From Methylophaga sulfidovorans (GTDB lineage: Bacteria > Pseudomonadota > Gammaproteobacteria > Nitrosococcales > Methylophagaceae), in the NCBI RefSeq assembly GCF_900114205.1, contig NZ_FOSH01000014.1:1-64000 (forward strand): a stretch of 64,000 nt of DNA. Reading direction: 5' to 3'. The notes under the pieces were generated by a model. That model did not search any database, was not told the origin of the DNA, and saw only the letters and a program-made list of their open reading frames with translations. A program made the translations under genes and the position numbers. This document shows positions 24,556 through 32,392 of this stretch, piece by piece (positions within the stretch are counted from its first letter, which is position 1; the number at the start of each line of letters is the position of its first letter).

Positions 24556-25014
24556 CTATTTTTCTAATAAAAGAGTAATTACTGATTTCACATAGTTATA
24601 AATCTCTGGGCACTGGCTATGTCGAGGACCGGCAACATTGAGTATCTCAATATCATAGTCAATAATGAATTTTTGAAGACTTTCCGTTGCTAGTTTTTGT
24701 CCTATCAAGTCTATATCAATGAGTTTATATGGCTTTTTATGCTTAATACAAAATGCTACCGTCAGCTCAGTTCCCCCACTAATATAACCACTATAAAAAA
24801 CGGCAGTGCCATCTGCATCCTCAACATTCTTTTTAGTTCTAGCTCTGTAGCCACCACCTATTTCTACTAAGTTATAAATTGAGTCTATTTTTCCATCTTC
24901 CGCAATACGCCCTATTGGACAGGATCCTGAATATGGGAAAGAGTGCAAGATTGAAGCATCAAGTGCAGCTCTGTCTGCACCAGTTTGTCCTCCACTAATA
25001 ATTTTGCACAACAC
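24556..25014 (-). CDS. SLOG-superfamily protein (putative molybdenum carrier type)
   Basis: 152 residues starting at GTG 25014 with AGGAG at correct distance. It matches the pMoCa/SLOG family: IISGGQTGADRAALDASI at residues 5-22, CPIGRIAEDG, then ARTKKNVEDADGTAVFYSG and SGGTELTVAFCIKHKKPYKL. This Rossmannoid fold binds nucleotides or cofactors; in defence contexts SLOG proteins sense nucleotide signals. The molybdenum-carrier name is historical, and no molybdenum gene is nearby. A long non-coding stretch with palindrome repeats lies upstream of its start. Confidence 0.82.
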   Translation of the reverse strand: MLCKIISGGQTGADRAALDASILHSFPYSGSCPIGRIAEDGKIDSIYNLVEIGGGYRARTKKNVEDADGTAVFYSGYISGGTELTVAFCIKHKKPYKLIDIDLIGQKLATESLQKFIIDYDIEILNVAGPRHSQCPEIYNYVKSVITLLLEK

Positions 25015-25188
25015 AACCTAGCTCCTTGCAGAAGAAATTATCTATGATATTGATACTTACTGATTTAACGACTCTCCAGCATTAAGATAATATATCAATG
25101 TCAAAGCTATTCGAGTAATGCTCTTGGATCAGGTTCTGGGAAATGCCCTATTTCACTTAGGTGAAACGATCTTAGTTATTCCAAAAGG

Positions 25189-25437
25189 TCGTTAATTATA
25201 CGAGGCCATTAAAGAAAGAACTTAAACTCGTTAATTATACGAGACAATTAAAAAAATGAACTTATACTCGTTAATTTTACGACCTTTGGTTAATGTAAAT
25301 TAATTCAGTCACTTATCGACTACGCAGACTACTATCGGGTTCAAACAATTTGGTTCGGTAGCTCAGTGAAGCCCATTATTAACAATACATTACGGCTTGT
25401 GTTCTTAGACTCAAACTAAGGTCGTAGAATTTACGAC
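25189..25437. repeat. Array of TCGT-N7-ACGA palindromes
   Basis: Three near-identical copies of TCGTTAATTATACGA occur at 25189, 25228 and 25268 (39- and 40-bp periods; the third has TTTT in the core). A fourth with a different core (GTCGTAGAATTTACGAC) is at 25421-25437. Spacers of the first three are also similar (A-rich, with GAACTTA). A separate palindrome TTTCAC-TTAG-GTGAAA lies at 25151-25166. The array is in a 571-bp stretch without genes (25015-25585), upstream of the SLOG gene and downstream of the SRAP gene. It looks like repressor sites or replication/partition iterons. Confidence 0.7.
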
Positions 25438-25585
25438 AACATGCTCATTATAGATCTCATTCTCTAATAAACTTTTCGCTTGATGGAATTAGTCTCTAGA
25501 TTAAGTATTAGTAATCACAATACCTAGAATAAGCAGTTATGTTTCTTGTATTTTGAGTGTGAATGAGAGAAATGGATGGCGTCAG

Positions 25586-26026
25586 CTAAGTAATGAAGTG
25601 TCGTGATTTTTCTCCTTTTTGTACGACTCTGGGCCAGCGGCTGTGTATTTGTGCATCTTCAAGCTCTGGTTCAATCGTCACCACATACACCCGTCGCTCA
25701 TTTCCTTCTTTTGCCAGTAACCCCTGAATGTATTGTCCTTTTTGCAGGTCATACCAGTGACTAATACCTTCGAGATCTTTTTCCATAAAACTCAAAACAG
25801 GCATTTTCACCGGTGTCGGAAAGTATTTATCCCACCTACCGGCATAGATAGAATCGAGTCTCGCCCAGCCTGTCATCGGTAAGTTACCAGGTTGTTTTTG
25901 TCGCCGCCCCCATGCAATCAATTTGATACCGCCTTCTGACGTTAATACAGGTAAAACAGCTTTGGGATTAGGATAAAAAATTCGCAGCACATCCTCACCA
26001 TGCTGGAAATAAACGCCACCACACAT
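25586..26026 (-). CDS. SRAP (YedK/HMCES)-like protein
   Basis: 146 residues starting MCGG, so processing would leave Cys2 at the N-terminus as in SRAP proteins, which crosslink to abasic sites in single-stranded DNA. Further on are WARLDSI (in the place of N-A-R-x-E), SHWYDLQKG (in the place of GFYEW) and QIHSRWPRVV (the I-H-x-R-M-P-V segment with the catalytic His). The protein is shorter than YedK (about 220 residues), and the Asn and Glu positions differ, so it is a divergent member. It overlaps the polymerase stop by one base (TAATG), implying tight coupling. Confidence 0.68.
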   Translation of the reverse strand: MCGGVYFQHGEDVLRIFYPNPKAVLPVLTSEGGIKLIAWGRRQKQPGNLPMTGWARLDSIYAGRWDKYFPTPVKMPVLSFMEKDLEGISHWYDLQKGQYIQGLLAKEGNERRVYVVTIEPELEDAQIHSRWPRVVQKGEKSRHFIT

Positions 26027-27267
26027 TAGATGGTTTTCCTATGTCCTGTAGGCTTCCATGCTGGGGCAATCACATTGGGCATTTCACTTCGCCCAATGAC
26101 GCGTGTCGGGGCAACTGTAAACTCACCGTAACGCTCATTAATTTTATCAATAGCCGTATTGAGCGCCTCACGCTTTTGTTTTTTTGACTCATCGACGAAC
26201 ATATCTTGCTGTTTATGATGGGTTGGATTCAAAGCCGTGACTTGAACCTGACCACATTCTTCACCGCTATAACGACTCTTAATAAATTGCTTACATAGGT
26301 CATATATCAATGCCCCATCATCTGTAGCGTTATCGATTTTTTGTTTTGTCCCTAGCCAGCCAAAAGGTGTCTTTAAACCAATGAAGAAGGTATCACTCAG
26401 GAAGTGATGCTTACGCAAACGAGCACCCACCTTTTCAGACATATGCTGAAAGAAGGTCAGTATCGTATTCATATCACGGGTACCAGGCGGCATGACTTTG
26501 CCATGACCAACTGATTTGGGTTCTTTTACTGTGGTGATAACAGGTTCGGGATCACGCCCCTGAGCCATGAGCCATATCCGTCTTCCGGGATTACCGAAAC
26601 GTTTAGCAATGAGGCTCATCGGGACTTTTTTCATATCCCCACATTTTGTGATGCCGTACTTACCTAAGAATCTGGCAATACCTTTATTGATGCCACTTAG
26701 CTCTGTCACGTCTTCTTTACTTAGGCGCGCTTCAGCTTCCCAAGGGGCAATAATGGTCATGCCATCCGGCTTATTGAGTTTTGCAGCAAATTTGGCTGTC
26801 GTTTTATCACCGCTAATGCCGACACTACAGGTTAGCCCTGACACCTGGCTTATGGTGTCTTTTATTAGGAAACCAATATGTTCTGGCGAGTCATAGAGTG
26901 TCTGACAGCCAGTTAAATCCAAAAACGCCTCGTCGACCGAGTAAATCTCTACAGTCGGTGTAATACTGAATAAAGCGTCCATAATCTCGGTGGATACAGC
27001 CGCATAACGATATGGTCTGCTTGGAGCTTGGATAATATTAGGACAAAGCTCTCTCGCTTCTTTGAGGCGCATACCAGTTTTCACACCATAACTTCTAGCC
27101 TCGTACGAGGCCGTGATAATTGTGCTACCAAGTTTGCCATTGGTGACTCCCACAGGTTTATTTCGCCAGTATGGATAGTCTTGCTGTTCTATCTGAGCAA
27201 AGAAGCAATTCATATCAACCAGCGCAATCATTTTGGTCCAATGATGGGATGATGCGTTTGAGCTCAT
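26026..27267 (-). CDS. Y-family DNA polymerase (UmuC/DinB-like)
   Basis: 413 residues. The catalytic carboxylates are visible in MIALVDMNCFFAQIEQ near 13-28 and EIYSVDEAFLDLTG near 107-120. TIITASYEARSYGVKTGMRL and the helix-hairpin-helix region (LSGINKGIARFLGKYGI) are typical for the family. The C-terminal little-finger domain is present, and ends in a proline-rich tail rather than a clear beta-clamp motif. It performs error-prone synthesis across DNA damage. It is paired with a SRAP protein rather than with UmuD. I found no CTGT-N8-ACAG LexA site just upstream. Confidence 0.9.
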   Translation of the reverse strand: MSSNASSHHWTKMIALVDMNCFFAQIEQQDYPYWRNKPVGVTNGKLGSTIITASYEARSYGVKTGMRLKEARELCPNIIQAPSRPYRYAAVSTEIMDALFSITPTVEIYSVDEAFLDLTGCQTLYDSPEHIGFLIKDTISQVSGLTCSVGISGDKTTAKFAAKLNKPDGMTIIAPWEAEARLSKEDVTELSGINKGIARFLGKYGITKCGDMKKVPMSLIAKRFGNPGRRIWLMAQGRDPEPVITTVKEPKSVGHGKVMPPGTRDMNTILTFFQHMSEKVGARLRKHHFLSDTFFIGLKTPFGWLGTKQKIDNATDDGALIYDLCKQFIKSRYSGEECGQVQVTALNPTHHKQQDMFVDESKKQKREALNTAIDKINERYGEFTVAPTRVIGRSEMPNVIAPAWKPTGHRKTI

Positions 27268-27482
27268 AGATTGCTAAATAACCTAATAACCTGTTGTGGT
27301 GTGTGCATCAGATTTTTCCTTTTAATCAGTTAAAGAGGTCTGATTAGATTTAACGACATGAGAATAAAACGAGAAGAGAAAATATAGAGAATATTTTATA
27401 TAAAAGCAAGTATATTAAGCACGCCGAATCAGATTGGTTGAAAAATAAAACCTGTACTTTTATTTTTATGACATGAACGTAA

Positions 27483-27857
27483 CTCGCCAAATGGATTATC
27501 TACGTCATTCTGTTCATTACGACAATGAACACGATTTACAGCTTGATTCATATCATTCCAGATCGCGTCTTACGTTGGATTGGTGGTGGTGATGCCCCAT
27601 TAGGTGATATGGGTGTTGAACAAGCCAATAAACAAGCCTTCGGTATTGCGGTGGGCACCGGTTCACAAGCGACCAGCCAAGGTGCTGGCGCCATGGGTAA
27701 TAAAGGTACAACGCCTACGCCAGATGGTGACAAAACTAAAAACCCTGGTAAAGACGATGATAAGCAGAATACGGATGCTGAAAAGGAAGAAAAGGCAGGC
27801 AGTAACCCAGTAGAAAAAGATGACACATCAGTACAACCAAAGAAGTCAAATAGATAA
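27483..27857 (+). pseudogene. C-terminal remnant of a DotA/TraY-like conjugation protein
   Basis: The frame is open from 27483 after an in-frame TAA, before the first ATG at 27525. Without needing a start it reads LAKWIIYVILFITTMNTIYS, a transmembrane helix, then LIHIIPDRVLRWIGGGDAPLG. As I recall, the C-terminal end of DotA/TraY-type secretion and conjugation membrane proteins looks like this: a helix followed by a PD-RVLRWIGG motif. A Gly/Ala-rich part and a Lys/Asp-rich tail follow. The N-terminal several hundred residues are absent, so this is a truncated gene, though the ORF from 27525 could still be translated. It is the only transfer-gene trace in the island. Confidence 0.55.
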
Positions 27858-27870
27858 CTGGAATTGTAAT

Positions 27871-27899
27871 AAAAAAGCCCCGTCTTTCGGGGCTTTTTT
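27871..27899. terminator. Bidirectional terminator
   Basis: AAAAAAGCCCCG and CGGGGCTTTTTT form a strong stem flanked by A and T runs, so it can end transcription from both sides. It lies between the rightward DotA/TraY-like remnant (stop 27857) and the leftward gene ending at 27917. Confidence 0.9.
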
Positions 27900-27916
27900 A
27901 CAATTATTTTGATATT

Positions 27917-28591
27917 TTAAACAACGTATTTTTCGTTGTTAAGCTTATCCGATACCTCTAGCTTTATTTTGTTTTGTTGGCCGGCATCAATATGTAGTTT
28001 TAATTCATCATTAAGAAGATTAAATTCTGTTCTTAAGGCCTCCATTGATTGTAATTTGCTGTATCCATCCTTTTTCTTAGTATCGGCGGCATCATCTTCC
28101 CAGCGCTTTATGGCGCGCTTAAGCCCATCAATGGCTTCAAATTTGACTTTCGCCACCGCAAAATTGGGATTGATGGAGACAAAATACTCATTCACTTCTT
28201 GTTGATTTCGGCTACCCTTATACCCCAGCACTCTTTCCAGTTCCTCTGGGTTAGCGATAAGATTCGTATAGTGCTCGACCAGTTTTTTATAGCTTTTAAT
28301 TTGCAGGGAAAGGTTTTGAACAATTGCTATGGCATCTTTTATATCATTTAATGATTCATAATGCCTATCAACCTCACCATTAAATTTAACAACAAGTTCA
28401 CCATACTTATCAATCCACTCAATCGTTTCCCGCACCGCCTTAAAATACTCTTCCCGCCACTGGGCGGCATTACGATTGGCTCGTTGCGCCGAGGCCATGG
28501 CCGCATTGGCATTGTTTCTTTCTGCATTGAGTTGGCCTATCCGCATGCCGGTCATGGCGTTATTGGCAATCCCGCTATAAATATTACTCAT
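27917..28591 (-). CDS. Coiled-coil hypothetical protein
   Basis: The start chosen is ATG 28591 (MSNIYSGIANNAMTG), with GAGGAAG upstream, giving 224 residues. A longer frame to 28738 exists but its extension is basic and unlikely. An Ala/Asn-rich N-terminal helix is followed by long charged helices (about 40-120 and 150-215) with heptad character. No signal peptide or known domain. Its position facing the conjugation remnant across a shared terminator suggests a former transfer or accessory gene. Function unknown. Confidence 0.6.
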   Translation of the reverse strand: MSNIYSGIANNAMTGMRIGQLNAERNNANAAMASAQRANRNAAQWREEYFKAVRETIEWIDKYGELVVKFNGEVDRHYESLNDIKDAIAIVQNLSLQIKSYKKLVEHYTNLIANPEELERVLGYKGSRNQQEVNEYFVSINPNFAVAKVKFEAIDGLKRAIKRWEDDAADTKKKDGYSKLQSMEALRTEFNLLNDELKLHIDAGQQNKIKLEVSDKLNNEKYVV

Positions 28592-28739
28592 AAAGCACTG
28601 CTTCCTCTGTCTGCGGGCCGTTAAAGCCCCCTTTATTAACGTTACCTTTACTTTAAAGCAATCTTTTTTCTTTGTCAGTGAATTTGCTCTCGATAATGAC
28701 AGCTTCACCGGTAAAGATGGCTTTGTAAAATCTGGCAAT

Positions 28740-28855
28740 TATAAAAATTATCCTAAAATAAGCCTCAAAATTAGTAAGATTTTTATAAATGAAGTAGATA
28801 TAAAAATAACCCTAAATAAGCCCTCAAATATAGTAAGTTTTTTATAAATGTGGTC
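28740..28855. repeat. Imperfect tandem repeat of about 60 bp
   Basis: Two AT-rich copies lie side by side (about 28744-28796 and 28803-28855). Each reads AAAAATTA/ACCCTAAATAAGCC followed by CTCAAA, TAGTAAG and TTTTTATAAATG. They lie between the coiled-coil gene and the downstream end of the 28901-30241 operon. Possibly a promoter duplication or a protein-binding site. Confidence 0.55.
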
Positions 28856-28900
28856 GGTTACCTGACATATCATCAATACATATTTTTTGGAATACTTGAG

Positions 28901-29326
28901 TTAATTACATCCATCTTCGAGATATTGCTGAAACCGCGTTAAATCCATACCTCTCTGGAGGTTGTAGCTCATTGCTAAGTCATCTCTAGCAGGTCTCTCT
29001 GGATGGTATTCAGCAGAGAAGAATGACATAGACGGTGACGCGCTCTTTGGATCGATTTTATCTACCAGCAAAGCTGAGTCAAAAGGTCTAAATCCAAGAA
29101 AAGTAGATAGTGCCTCGGCAAGATATTGAGTTTTTATGTGTGTATCGTGACCATAACTTCGAGATAACTGAATTAGATAATTCCAATTATCGACTGACTC
29201 TATAAGATGCTTACAAACATCGAAGAAGGTCTCTTCCCAATGACGATACCCATCATAATCTTCTTGAGATCGCAGCAAGTTCAAAACTGACTCACAGACT
29301 TTTTGTTCATCAGTGTATTCATGCAT
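28901..29326 (-). CDS. Hypothetical protein, last gene of a three-gene operon
   Basis: 141 residues, mostly helical and acidic: EQKVCESVLNLLRSQEDYDG, WEETFFDVCKHLIESVDNW, LSTFLGFRPFDSALLVDKID. No known family recognised. It begins two bases after the stop of the nucleotidyltransferase-like gene, so it is translated with it. In such three-gene sets the third gene may be an accessory or immunity factor, but this is inference. Confidence 0.6.
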   Translation of the reverse strand: MHEYTDEQKVCESVLNLLRSQEDYDGYRHWEETFFDVCKHLIESVDNWNYLIQLSRSYGHDTHIKTQYLAEALSTFLGFRPFDSALLVDKIDPKSASPSMSFFSAEYHPERPARDDLAMSYNLQRGMDLTRFQQYLEDGCN

Positions 29327-29328
29327 AT

Positions 29329-29937
29329 TTATTTAGATGTTTTGCTTGAAAAGTATTCTGTAGCATCCCTAATCCCAGAAAAAATGAGCTTTTTATCACC
29401 TATGTAACTATCCAGTGTTTCTTTTGCCCTGCTTTCAAACTCACTTCTATTAAAAAAGCCCATATCAGCCAGTTTCTTTATTGCTAAATCACCCCCATCA
29501 TAATATCTCGCTAGTTTTGAAACAGCTAAATCCAAAGGGGATATGACATATAGTGCAATCTTATCTGTGTTAGCAGCATGGCAAATAAATGAAGAGTCAT
29601 TTTTATAATCTGGATGCAATAAACCAGCACCATCATGGTAACTCCTATCTAGCCTGATGGTTTTTAATTGCTTTTTCATATCCGTCTCTAACTCATCGAG
29701 GTAAGTTTCTACCATACCTTCTGGAATAATGAGGCGTTCAGAAAAACAAATTTCGATTGATAACGGTTTAGCCTGCTTAGTGTAAAGATATAATGCACTG
29801 TCATTTATGATGTATGCTCTTATAGCAGTGTGTTCAGGTAAATCTTCAGTAAAACATGAAACTAAGCGACAAACAGCCCTCCAAAAATTTGTTTCAAATC
29901 CAAGATGTCTATTTTCTATGGTGTCAGTCTTGTTCAT
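29329..29937 (-). CDS. Nucleotidyltransferase-like protein (DUF6036/AbiEii-type outline)
   Basis: About 202 residues from ATG 29937, preceded by GAG; a GTG two codons upstream is an alternative. The segment IALYVISPLDLAVSKLARYYDGGDLAIKKLAD near 130-160 matches the S-P-x-D-L-x-x-x-K-L-A-R followed by D-x-x-D-I pattern of nucleotidyltransferase-fold proteins such as DUF6036 and AbiEii toxins. ALYLYTKQAKPLSIEICFSE nearer the N-terminus could be the acidic-strand region, but the G-S-x10-D-x-D active-site motif is not clear, so it may be inactive or divergent. Lies 19 bp downstream of the 94-residue gene. Confidence 0.5.
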   Translation of the reverse strand: MNKTDTIENRHLGFETNFWRAVCRLVSCFTEDLPEHTAIRAYIINDSALYLYTKQAKPLSIEICFSERLIIPEGMVETYLDELETDMKKQLKTIRLDRSYHDGAGLLHPDYKNDSSFICHAANTDKIALYVISPLDLAVSKLARYYDGGDLAIKKLADMGFFNRSEFESRAKETLDSYIGDKKLIFSGIRDATEYFSSKTSK

Positions 29938-29956
29938 GTACACATCTCAATTAAAC

Positions 29957-30241
29957 TCATGAACCACTGTGTTTATCATCGAACATTTTGAGTTTATCAA
30001 TTAGTTCAGCATCATCGATGTAATATAACTCAGGATATGACTCGCTATTATTAAGAGCATTAATCAGTAGCTGCATCAGTCTCATCTGAGGATGTTTTTG
30101 CCAAACATTTAAAAGTGAATGCAAGAGCTCAAACTGTCCCTCTACACTTCTTGCTGAAGAGGGAGCATCTTCAAGAGACGCCATAGCATCATTCAACCAG
30201 TCTGTATTATCTTTGTCTCGTGCTGTCATATATCCTCTCAT
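29957..30241 (-). CDS. Small acidic protein, first gene of a toxin-antitoxin-like operon
   Basis: 94 residues, acidic, with QFELLHSLLNVWQKHPQMRL, then MQLLINALNNSESYPELYYI and DDAELIDKLK. This matches a common pattern in mobile-element proteins (R-x-x-QLI-x-NAL ... LYYIDDEEL) whose role I do not know. AGAGGA precedes the start region; ATG 30229 is an alternative. As the upstream short partner of a nucleotidyltransferase-like gene it has the position of an antitoxin, but lacks a recognisable HTH. Confidence 0.55.
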   Translation of the reverse strand: MRGYMTARDKDNTDWLNDAMASLEDAPSSARSVEGQFELLHSLLNVWQKHPQMRLMQLLINALNNSESYPELYYIDDAELIDKLKMFDDKHSGS

Positions 30242-30463
30242 AGAGAATCTTTTTACATGTTGAATTCAATACCTAAACTTAGTTGTTCGCTTCCCACCAA
30301 TCTATGATTTTATAAAAGTCATGACACAGATTACACAACTATTGGTATTCTTCTTTTTTGTACATTAACACCAGTTCCATAGGTGTACTATTTTTGACTA
30401 AAAGACTTGCTAGAAGATATTAGAAAACATCTAAATAACCATCATTAATAACAAGGAGAATTG

Positions 30464-30643
30464 ATGCTAATACTGACAAGAAACATTGGCCAGAAAGTAG
30501 TTATTGCTGACAACGTTGTGATAACAGTTCTTAATGTTGACATCAATGAACAGGTCAAATTTGGTATCACTGCACCGAAGAATATCTCCGTACATCGTGA
30601 TGAAATATACAAAAAAATTCGTAACGAAAAAGACTATGACTAG
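30464..30643 (+). CDS. csrA: CsrA-family RNA-binding regulator
   Basis: 59 residues from ATG 30464, five bases after AGGAG. The sequence [14 protein letters not shown] matches the CsrA start MLILTRRVGE-x-hydrophobic; [19 protein letters not shown] matches G-I-x-AP-x-x-x-x-VHR-x-EIY, including the RNA-binding VHR. It is complete in length. CsrA binds GGA motifs in mRNA leaders. A copy on a mobile island, separate from core genes, is probably a paralogue that regulates the element or the host; Legionella integrative elements carry comparable CsrA paralogues. Confidence 0.93.
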   Translation: MLILTRNIGQKVVIADNVVITVLNVDINEQVKFGITAPKNISVHRDEIYKKIRNEKDYD

Positions 30644-30707
30644 GAGCCTGTTTAACTGTCATTAGTATTCCCCATTCTCCGCTATCGTTGTCATAAAGTA
30701 GTTTTAC

Positions 30708-30851
30708 TTGAAGGTTTTTTCAATCGTTAAAGACAGCCTTACTCCATACTTCAAGCAAGAAAACGAAGAAAACATCTTTGTTGCAAACTGCGTTGTTGAT
30801 TTTTATAAACAGATAACACGGTTTGACTCTGGAAGTATGGGTGGGGAGTAA
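30708..30851 (+). CDS. Possible small ORF (47 residues)
   Basis: A frame from TTG 30708 to TAA 30851 reads KVFSIVKDSLTPYFKQENEE followed by NIFVANCVVDFYKQITRFDS. The composition looks protein-like (amphipathic and aromatic), but there is no good Shine-Dalgarno. It may be the tail of a lost gene or chance. The rest of the 420-bp gap between csrA and 31064 contains nothing else recognised. Confidence 0.25.
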   Translation: MKVFSIVKDSLTPYFKQENEENIFVANCVVDFYKQITRFDSGSMGGE

Positions 30852-31063
30852 AAAAGTGTTTATCTTTTTACGACCCAAAAAGCTGTCTTTTTTATAAAGA
30901 AACCTATTGCTCTATGCGACCTTATTTCTATGCCACTTTTGCATATATAGGGCTGTTTTTTTTGGCATAATCAAAAAGCTAACATCGTATTTACATACCT
31001 GAATCAGCAACGATGACTTTGTCATAAAACGATCAGAAATAAGCCTCAAGGAAACTGAAAAGC

Positions 31064-31705
31064 ATGAAAAGATGCCAGCATACATACTGGGCTAATTTTA
31101 AAAATATTGATGGATACTTGTTTCGTTTTGACACCAGAATCTATTTAAAACCTATATCTGATGTTTTACCTAATGACGAGTGCATTGGGGCCGTTGTAGG
31201 TAAAAACCCTGGTTCGGCATCACCTCTCTATCATTCTGATGGGATTATTCCCATCGACATTGGAAACGATAAACTTCTACCAACACTCAAGTCTCTCATT
31301 GAAAAATCGTATAACAATTCAAACCTAAGTTTACCTGATAGGAAATACATACAGGTGATGAACCTTTTTTATCTTTGCGAGCATAATCTGCCTTTAGCAA
31401 TTCATAAAAATATGCGTTCTCAAAAAGCAATAACCTGCAAATCTGAATGTAATAATTATCCTTGGATATGGTATTTGTGGGGTAATGGAAGAGATAACAA
31501 TGCCAAATTATTGAACGCTTTTAAGCAAAGGTTCAGAACAATAAAATCAGAGCATCATTTTTACTTAGATAAGAATTCATCACAGATTGTTTGGTCTATG
31601 CCTGATGCTACTGATTTTGCAAAACACCTTCAGGGCATACCTCACAGAAAAGTATTACCCACTATCAGCTATTTAATTTTGCAACAAAAAAATGAGCCTA
31701 ATTAA
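31064..31705 (+). CDS. DUF1643-like protein
   Basis: 213 residues with AGGAAA upstream of the ATG. GAVVGKNPGSASPLYHSDG near 45-63 corresponds to the L-NPS-A-DP motif of DUF1643, IQVMNLFYLCEHNLPLAI to its V-NLF-x-x-x-x-x-x-P-x-L, and YLWGNGRDNNAKLL to the AWG segment. The biochemical role of this family is unknown. It converges on a uracil-DNA-glycosylase-like gene with only 2 bp between the stops. The two may be unrelated except for sharing a terminator. Confidence 0.55.
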   Translation: MKRCQHTYWANFKNIDGYLFRFDTRIYLKPISDVLPNDECIGAVVGKNPGSASPLYHSDGIIPIDIGNDKLLPTLKSLIEKSYNNSNLSLPDRKYIQVMNLFYLCEHNLPLAIHKNMRSQKAITCKSECNNYPWIWYLWGNGRDNNAKLLNAFKQRFRTIKSEHHFYLDKNSSQIVWSMPDATDFAKHLQGIPHRKVLPTISYLILQQKNEPN

Positions 31706-31711
31706 GCTCAT
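31684..31711 (-). terminator. Terminator overlapping two convergent stop codons
   Basis: ATGAGC (31692-31697) pairs with GCTCAT (31706-31711) around an 8-base loop. On the minus strand the stem is followed by a run of seven T. It covers the stop codons of both convergent genes, and ends transcription of 31708-32349. Confidence 0.7.
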
Positions 31712-32349
31712 CTTGAATATTTTTTTGCGATAGATTTTATGCTAGCTTTAAATTCAGCAATTCTGTCAGGATGTCTTGGCCCTCTATTTGTACCTGACTC
31801 AGGCCTCATCATGATGTATGAATAATGATGAATCTTTTCAGTTGCCGGTACCTTCAGCCCTAACTTAATCATGTAATGAATAATTTTCTCTGACTGCCCA
31901 CCCAGTAATACCAGTACTTTAGGATCACCATTGTCAATTTGTTGCTGAAGTATTGGTAGCCAAAGCTCTGCTTGAGCTTTCCAGTAATCAGAGTTTCTTT
32001 TTTTTAGATTTCTTTCTGTAACAATCTCTGGCTCTTTAATTGCGTTAGTGATGTAACAGTTCCATCCCTCATTCAATTCTGCTAGCCCATGCTTGAGACC
32101 GGCATCCGTCATTGCCTCACGTAAAAGTTTATCCCCAGCATGTGAGTTCCATTGTAGATTTTCAGTTTTTTCTGTCTCTGGTGAACGTTTATTAACATTG
32201 ATTACACCAGTCAAACTCGGATTTTCACCAATAAACCAAACTGACGCATTTGGATTACCTAAGTATCCAGTCAACCAAGGGTAATCATTCAACCAATCGT
32301 TTAATTGATTGTCCTTTATCGTAGTTCTGGTAGCTTGCACTATGTCCAT
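31708..32349 (-). CDS. Uracil-DNA-glycosylase-superfamily protein
   Basis: 213 residues. Core motifs of the UDG fold are visible: ASVWFIGENPSLTG near 35-48 (motif A position), NCYITNAIKEP near 96-106, KVLVLLGGQSEKIIHYM near 143-159, and HHYSYIMMRPESG near 173-185 (motif B position). The GENP-S and central strand pattern resemble family 4/5-like glycosylases, but the Cys ligands of a 4Fe-4S cluster are absent. It could remove uracil or another damaged base, or be a non-glycosylase member. A DNA-repair role fits the SRAP and Y-polymerase genes on the same island. Confidence 0.72.
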   Translation of the reverse strand: MDIVQATRTTIKDNQLNDWLNDYPWLTGYLGNPNASVWFIGENPSLTGVINVNKRSPETEKTENLQWNSHAGDKLLREAMTDAGLKHGLAELNEGWNCYITNAIKEPEIVTERNLKKRNSDYWKAQAELWLPILQQQIDNGDPKVLVLLGGQSEKIIHYMIKLGLKVPATEKIHHYSYIMMRPESGTNRGPRHPDRIAEFKASIKSIAKKYSR

Positions 32350-32392
32350 TAGTTAACCTCAGGATGAGTTATTTGATTGCTATCAATGATAA

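Noticed and set aside
25189-25283. CRISPR array
   Set aside because: There are only three units of about 16 bp, their spacers resemble each other, and no cas gene is on the island.
27268-27330. LexA (SOS) box before the Y-family polymerase
   Set aside because: A CTGT is present but no ACAG at 8-base spacing, so there is no consensus site.
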